Below are positions 59,794-64,000 of a DNA stretch of 64,000 bases, one piece after another (position 1 is the first letter of the stretch; each line of letters starts with the position of its first letter). The DNA is from Haloferax mediterranei ATCC 33500 (GTDB lineage: Archaea; Halobacteriota; Halobacteria; Halobacteriales; Haloferacaceae). A program made the translations under genes and the position numbers. The stretch spans positions 2,852,001-2,916,000 of the forward strand of contig NC_017941.2 in the NCBI RefSeq assembly GCF_000306765.2. The letters run 5' to 3'. The notes under the pieces were generated by a model. It was not told where the DNA came from and searched no databases. It was given only the letters and a program-made list of their open reading frames with translations.

Positions 59794-62027
59794 TAGAGGT
59801 CACCTGGGTCAACCTCTTTGGCGAGTGCCTGCATCAGCACGCGGGCCACGCGGTTCATCTCCCGGATTTGGTACTCCTCACTGGCGGTATCCTCCGTGTC
59901 CGTCTCGTCTTGCTTCCGAAGCACTTCGAGATAGGCCATGTACATCACGTACTGCTTCCGGTACCGAGTGAGAACTCGGTCACCGCCTTCGACTTTCTCG
60001 AGGATCGGCTTGACGTTCTGGTTGAACAAGGACACGTACACCTCCCCAGGACCGCTGTCGGAGGGTCTGTACTCGGCGACATTCGATTCGTCCCACCCGA
60101 GCGTGTCGATCGTCTCGTCGTCGTCCTCTGAAACCGGGATGGTCTGTGGCCCTTCGGGACTTTGCCGCCCGCCTCGTTGGCGTTTCGGGGGCTCGACGAT
60201 TTCGACGTCCCGGGCGGTGGTTAGGCGTCCGTTGTCCCATTCTGCAACGACAGTTACCTCCCCGGTCCGCTCAAGTTCGGCGTCCTCGTCCACCTCGACC
60301 TGGAAGGTTTTCCGCCCGTCTTTCAGCTGCGTGACGCTACTGAAGGTGAGGACGTCGTCCATGTCACCGAACCCGATGAGGATCTCCCCACGCCCATCGG
60401 ACTCGAACTCGTCGACTGCGTCGACCTCAACCTTGACGCGCATGCGACGCCCTTGCTTTGCCTTCAGAGGGTCAGCGCTGTTCGTAATCTTGACGTAGGT
60501 CGGTGTGTCTTTGAGGTTGTTGACCGGCTTGGGCTTCGGCTTCGGGCCCGGTCCGGGGCCAGGTGACGGTCCAGGATTGCCGCCATTCGTGCCAGTTCCT
60601 TGGTTTCCATCGTCGTCCTGGGTGAACGTTTGAAGGAGCTTCGCGAGCTCCTGGCTGATCTCTTCGGACTCGTCGTCGGTCTGTTCGTTGAGGATTCGTC
60701 GTCTGTACTCTTCGTTGATTCGCTCGAGTTCCTCATCGTTGTCGAGCGTTTTGAGGATCTTCTCCTTTATCTCCCTGTACTCGTCGCGGTTGGAAGACGT
60801 ATTTCGGGTGCTGCTGAAGATCCGGCTTCCTTTCCGAGAGAGGTTCTCGCAGTCGATTTCGATGATGATTCGGTCTTTGAGGTAGCTGAACCCTGTTTTT
60901 TCGAAGAACCGTTTGTCCTCGCGGTTGTGTACCTGTCCCGACAGGGTGAACACGATGGGTTCGGTGCTCTTGCCGAACTCATCGATTTTCCGGCGAAGGT
61001 CCGTTCGGCTCATGCCCTTTTTGTATATGATCCAGCAATTGATTTTGACTGACCCGAGTTCGCCGAGGTCGACTTCCTTGAATTTCCGGGTTTCATCAAC
61101 TAGACTGGAGGTGTTGAGACGTGACCGACTACCTCTTACTGGCCGGTCTTCGATGTCGTCCCAGTCGTACCGTTCGAGACGGTGGTCTTCAACGAGGAAC
61201 GGGAAGATCGACCCGAACAGGGCTTTCGTACCGAGCTGGTAGATACTCTTCCACGGGCCGAGTTGGCGTTCGAACCCGGTGGCTTGGTATTCGATGAGTC
61301 GAACGAGTGACCCGGTCCAGTCCGACACGGCGTCCCCGTCGATTCGGGGGATGCTGCCGTCTGGCATCGTGACGTACTTGAATACGCCTTCTTTGTACTC
61401 TTCTTCCTCGTCGAGTCGCTCGTCGAAGTAGACGATGGTCCAGCCGATATCACCTCCGTCAGCGGACCGTGAGAGAATAATCGAGTACTTTGCGAAGTCG
61501 AACGTGTTCGACCCTCCCTGGCCGTACTTCCCGATTAGGTAGTGCGTCGTGATTTTGTTGTCTTCGTGTAGGCCCGCGAACGTGGTCGGGAAGTCGTCTG
61601 GCTGTTGTCCGATACCTTGGTCTCGAATTTCGATGGTGGGGAGGCTCTCGTCTTCTACCCCGCTTTCTTTCATGCGCACGACGATGTTTTCGGCGAGTTC
61701 GCGGACCTCCTGGTTGCTGAGTTCCTCGAGACCGCCCTCAGGAATGCCGAAGAGTTCTTGGACTGCTTCGCGTGGTGTGTCCGGTTCGATGCCTGTTTCT
61801 TCGACTTTGCGTTCGATTACGGCGTCGACGGCGTTGGTGATGCGCTCGGTGAGGGCTTCCCCTGGGTCGCTACCCATGCGGACTGTGCCTGCATTGTTGC
61901 CGTTTTGTCCGAGGTACTCCCACCCAAGGTCGTGTTCCTCGAGGAACTCTGAGACCTCTGTTGCGTTGCGGAGGGATCTGAGTCGTTCGAATGTGTCCTG
62001 CCCAAACTTCTGGGTGGTCGCGGCCAT
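59793..62027 (-). CDS. GHKL-fold ATPase B (Hsp90/MutL/HATPase type)
   Basis: A 744-residue protein. Bergerat motifs: N box LTERITNAVDAVIE (Glu61, Asn65, Asp68), G1 IEIRDQGIGQQP (Asp136, Gly138, Gly140) and G2 IGKYGQGGSNTFDFAKY (166-181). A long middle domain is followed by a Gly/Pro/Lys-rich linker (PGPSPGPGPGPKPKPKPV, about 475-495), a beta-sandwich-like region (KQGRRMRVKVEVDAVDEFES) and a helical C-terminus beginning VYVSLFNQNVKPILEKV. The order of parts mirrors ATPase A, but sequence identity is low. It has its own TATA and flanking palindromes. Confidence 0.9.
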   Translation of the reverse strand: MAATTQKFGQDTFERLRSLRNATEVSEFLEEHDLGWEYLGQNGNNAGTVRMGSDPGEALTERITNAVDAVIERKVEETGIEPDTPREAVQELFGIPEGGLEELSNQEVRELAENIVVRMKESGVEDESLPTIEIRDQGIGQQPDDFPTTFAGLHEDNKITTHYLIGKYGQGGSNTFDFAKYSIILSRSADGGDIGWTIVYFDERLDEEEEYKEGVFKYVTMPDGSIPRIDGDAVSDWTGSLVRLIEYQATGFERQLGPWKSIYQLGTKALFGSIFPFLVEDHRLERYDWDDIEDRPVRGSRSRLNTSSLVDETRKFKEVDLGELGSVKINCWIIYKKGMSRTDLRRKIDEFGKSTEPIVFTLSGQVHNREDKRFFEKTGFSYLKDRIIIEIDCENLSRKGSRIFSSTRNTSSNRDEYREIKEKILKTLDNDEELERINEEYRRRILNEQTDDESEEISQELAKLLQTFTQDDDGNQGTGTNGGNPGPSPGPGPGPKPKPKPVNNLKDTPTYVKITNSADPLKAKQGRRMRVKVEVDAVDEFESDGRGEILIGFGDMDDVLTFSSVTQLKDGRKTFQVEVDEDAELERTGEVTVVAEWDNGRLTTARDVEIVEPPKRQRGGRQSPEGPQTIPVSEDDDETIDTLGWDESNVAEYRPSDSGPGEVYVSLFNQNVKPILEKVEGGDRVLTRYRKQYVMYMAYLEVLRKQDETDTEDTASEEYQIREMNRVARVLMQALAKEVDPGDL

Positions 62028-62088
62028 ACCCCAAATTGGATTGGGGTGTTATATAAAACTGTTGCACACACACTCTACTTTGTGTGTG
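62028..62088 (-). promoter_or_regulatory. Promoter of ATPase B with two flanking palindromes
   Basis: On the minus strand, ttttatataac (62048-62058) is the TATA element 21-31 bases before the start at 62027. Between it and the ATG lies an inverted repeat with perfect seven-base arms (accccaa/ttggggt, 62028-62047). Just upstream of the TATA is a second one with eight-base arms (cacacaca/tgtgtgtg, 62065-62072 and 62081-62088). They are good operator candidates for one of the locus regulators. Confidence 0.6.
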
Positions 62089-62220
62089 GCACAAAGCCAA
62101 ATCGAAGTTTGTGTCCATTCTGCAACGACCGTGTGGCGCCGAAATCGTTTGTGCGAGAATGTTTGTGAACTGTATCGCTATGAGACACTCGACTCACGGC
62201 CCACGACTATACGGCAAGGA

Positions 62221-62595
62221 TTAGCCCAGTTCACCCGTGAACGCGTCGTGCGCGTCGTAGAGACGATGCAACGACGGGAGCACTAGCACAGCCTTCGACC
62301 TACCGTCGTACTCAACGAGTTGGCTTTCAGCGAGTTTAGGGCAGTGGGACTGGAGCGCGGACGCGTACGCCGCGTTCCTGTCCTCACCGAGTTCGACGAG
62401 GTGCGCGACGATGGCCCTGACTTCGATGGGGTCGCCTGTGTCGTTCGTGACGAGGTACTCGATGATTCTGCGGCGACGTTCGTTCGCGAGTACTGCGTAG
62501 GCGTCGTCGGTACTGATCGGGGTGCTAGCAGTTTCTTCTCGCTCCTGTTCGAGGTGGTCTCGAAGGCGGTTGAGGAGTTCCATCGCTTTTCTCAT
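62221..62595 (-). CDS. Haloarchaeal winged-helix protein (DUF7344-like)
   Basis: A 124-residue protein. The motif DDAYAVLANERRRRIIEYLV followed by VRAIVAHLVELGEDRNAAYA and SQLVEYDGRSKAVLVLPSLH is the layout of DUF7344-type winged-helix proteins, widespread in haloarchaea and their mobile elements. The TATA-like tttttatcta at 62615-62624 fits the first ATG (62595). Possible regulator of the island. Confidence 0.8.
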   Translation of the reverse strand: MRKAMELLNRLRDHLEQEREETASTPISTDDAYAVLANERRRRIIEYLVTNDTGDPIEVRAIVAHLVELGEDRNAAYASALQSHCPKLAESQLVEYDGRSKAVLVLPSLHRLYDAHDAFTGELG

Positions 62596-62640
62596 TCGGG
62601 ACTCCTCAAACGCTAGATAAAAACCCGCGGACCAGCTCCG

Positions 62641-62904
62641 TCACTCTGATTCGAAGGGTGTCTCGCCACCAAGACGCTGCCAGCCCTCGGCGGTCAGGTA
62701 GATGTGCTCGTCCATCATCGGGTCCTTGATCAGGTCCAGTTCAGCAAGATTGGAGCGAGCATCTCGGTACGTCTCGTAATCGATGTGACCGCCCCTCCAT
62801 TCGGCTAGTACGCGCTTCAAAGTCGCAAAATCCACCGGGTGAAAGTGCGCGATGACATGGAGCATGTCCTCTTCCATCGATCGCGGGGCCATACCCGCAG
62901 TCAT
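62641..62904 (-). CDS. Small winged-helix-like protein
   Basis: An 87-residue protein (MTAGMAPRSMEEDMLHVIAH) with helix-turn-helix character (VDFATLKRVLAEWRGGHIDY, YRDARSNLAELDLIKDPMMD) and a winged end (EHIYLTAEGWQRLGGETP). The TATA-like cttatac about 25 bases before the ATG at 62904 supports the longest start. Likely a DNA-binding regulator. Confidence 0.65.
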   Translation of the reverse strand: MTAGMAPRSMEEDMLHVIAHFHPVDFATLKRVLAEWRGGHIDYETYRDARSNLAELDLIKDPMMDEHIYLTAEGWQRLGGETPFESE

Positions 62905-62982
62905 TTCGTTGTGACTAGATGTATAAGATGGACTTAGGACACTCAGATCACCGACTTATGGCGTCTTATACAAATACTAGCA

Positions 62983-63144
62983 TCAACACCCAATCGGGAG
63001 GATCGAGGTGGCGATGTCGGTCAGCGTGTCCCACCGACTGGGGTCGTCGTCCGGGCAGGCCGGGCACGAGAACGAGTGGTTTCCAGTCCAATTGTTCGGC
63101 GGTTCGAGCGGCGAGTTGCAGCTGAGGCACGTCAGCGCCGTCAC
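62983..63144 (-). CDS. 53-residue zinc-finger microprotein (GTG start)
   Basis: A short ORF reading VTALTCLSCNSPLEPPNNWT, then a second pair CPAC and a C-terminal helix ending LPIGC. The two CxxC pairs form a probable zinc ribbon. The GTG start overlaps the stop of the upstream zinc-finger gene (GTGA), so they are one operon. Confidence 0.6.
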   Translation of the reverse strand: MTALTCLSCNSPLEPPNNWTGNHSFSCPACPDDDPSRWDTLTDIATSILPIGC

Positions 63145-63329
63145 GACTCCTCACGCTCCCGATGACAGTGATCACACAGCCACTGCACCTCCCCGTCGCT
63201 GTCAAGTTCGTCGAGCGGGTCGAGAAGATCGGTCGATCCACAGTCGATACAGCGTGCTGGCCGGCGTTCGCGTTCCGTGATCGCTTCGAGCACTTCCCCC
63301 AGGCCGATATTATTATTTTGACCAGTCAT
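63141..63329 (-). CDS. 62-residue zinc-finger protein
   Basis: A short protein: MTGQNNNIGLGEVLEAITER, then CIDCGSTDLL, an acidic loop and WLCDHCHREREES. Two CxxC pairs make a zinc ribbon. The AT-rich ggttaaataa lies immediately before the ATG; a promoter further upstream is possible. Overlaps the second zinc-finger gene by four bases. Confidence 0.7.
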   Translation of the reverse strand: MTGQNNNIGLGEVLEAITERERRPARCIDCGSTDLLDPLDELDSDGEVQWLCDHCHREREES

Positions 63330-64000
63330 TTATTTAACCAGTATGCTGTGGTACGTTTTTGTTGGGGTAAAGGGTAACGCCGGGATGCGAGCGACAACCA
63401 CTGAGACGCGAGAATTATAAGAAACAGCTGTCTCGAAAAGTCGGTCCTGTGGGAGGGAGAGGAACCAGGCGCCGACCCACACGATGCCAGGCGAGCAGTG
63501 TCGACGTCGATCCCTGTCGATATGGTCCGTGGTTTGCTAGAATAAGCGTTGGCACCAGCGAGTGTCAGTCATGAAACGAGGTGTGCGGAACAAATCGACG
63601 GTGGGGTGGGTAAACCAAGAGACAGAGGAAGGGTTGGAGACTCTTGTTTAAGTAGGTGGGTTCCGGTTGTCAGTGATGAAACGACGACTCAGTCGTGAAA
63701 TGAGGTCCAGGGCCTCAAAACCTAAATCGATGGACGCGGCGGGTACAGTGATGAAGCGAGGTGTGCGGGGTCCGATTTCATTTCGAAGGAGGGGTCTTCA
63801 TTTCGACAACGGTGTCTCGCCTCCACAGTGATGAAGCGAGGTGTGTAAAGAACAAATCGACGGTAGGCTGGCTCCAGTACAGATGAAGCTCGTGAAGCAG
63901 TGCTCTCGTGAAAAATAAGGGGTGGGGCCCGATTTCATTTCGAAGGGGGAGTCTTCATTTCGACGACGGTGTGTGGTGTCTACAGTCATGAAACGAAGTG
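63330..64000. repeat. Gene-free region packed with direct repeats
   Basis: No convincing gene. The motif cagt(c/g)atgaa(a/g)cga occurs at 63566, 63671, 63746, 63826 and 63983, with a variant at 63690; four of these continue as gg/agtg. A 34-base block (gatttcatttcgaagg ... gtcttcatttcgac) occurs at 63774-63807 and 63931-63964 with two differences, 157 bases apart, the same spacing as the motifs at 63826 and 63983. The motif acaaatcgacggt occurs at 63590 and 63852. Spacing is too irregular for CRISPR. Replication or partition iterons are possible. Confidence 0.75.

Larger units (their letters stand above)
46981..64000. mobile_element. Integrated accessory island, running past the right edge
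   Basis: From just after the REC-GAF gene the content changes: two tyrosine recombinases, small DNA-binding proteins, many ORFs of 40-90 codons, zinc-finger microproteins, a DNA methyltransferase locus, lower apparent GC and less acidic proteins. No tRNA gene or duplicated attachment site was found at the left boundary, and the right boundary is outside the window. It may be a provirus or integrated plasmid remnant carrying a defence cargo, although no capsid, terminase or replication gene is visible. Confidence 0.65.

Noticed and set aside
54120..62027. Histidine kinases as an explanation for the two HATPase proteins
   Set aside because: There is no DHp/H-box, sensor or membrane domain, and the downstream beta and helical regions fit MutL/MORC/Hsp90-like ATPases better.
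63566..64000. CRISPR array in the terminal repeats
   Set aside because: Repeat spacing is irregular (19 to 157 bases), the units are degenerate and the intervals are themselves repeated.

Overview
The window is chromosomal DNA from a haloarchaeon, most likely Haloferax or a close relative. It is GC-rich, its proteins are strongly acidic, many transcripts look leaderless with a TATA element about 25-30 bases before the start codon, and the order of core genes (trpS/endA, lipA, pdhABC-lpdA, serB, serA, thrC, upp, hisB, hisA, glmM, hisI, pibD) is the one I remember from Haloferax volcanii. I ran no database comparison; family names rest on motifs and recall.

Positions 1 to about 47,000 are core genome. 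In order they hold: amino-acid oxidation genes (a DadA-like oxidoreductase and an ornithine cyclodeaminase homologue); a tRNA-splicing endonuclease/tryptophanyl-tRNA synthetase operon; a NucS-type domain joined to zinc ribbons; a Hel308-type helicase; lipoyl synthase next to a four-gene 2-oxoacid dehydrogenase operon (E1 alpha, E1 beta, E2, E3); serine and threonine synthesis genes (serB, serA, thrC) mixed with small conserved haloarchaeal proteins; a CstA transporter; an ArsA-like ATPase and a COG0523 GTPase with a tiny membrane partner; uracil phosphoribosyltransferase; a TAXI-type TRAP transporter operon; three scattered histidine genes; phosphoglucosamine mutase; the prepilin peptidase PibD; and two response regulators.

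From about 47,000 to the right edge, and probably beyond it, lies an integrated accessory island. It begins with a small DNA-binding-type protein and a full-length tyrosine recombinase, continues with tiny unknown ORFs and an overlapping three-gene micro-operon, and then has a second, catalytic-domain-only recombinase.

The core of the island (52,411-62,027) is a seven-gene locus that I cannot match to a named system. It contains two large GHKL-fold (Hsp90/MutL/histidine-kinase type) ATPases, each followed downstream by one of two paralogous proteins that join a ribbon-helix-helix-like N-terminus to winged-helix-like segments. One of the two units also has a 225-residue helical protein. Between the two units sit a DNA methyltransferase (motif TSPPY, N4-cytosine type) and a small winged-helix regulator. 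This is the best candidate in the window for an undescribed anti-virus or modification system.

To the right come two winged-helix proteins and two overlapping zinc-finger microproteins. The last 670 bases have no gene but are packed with direct repeats, including a 34-base block repeated 157 bases apart. They may be an origin or partition site of the island, or part of a neighbouring replication origin.
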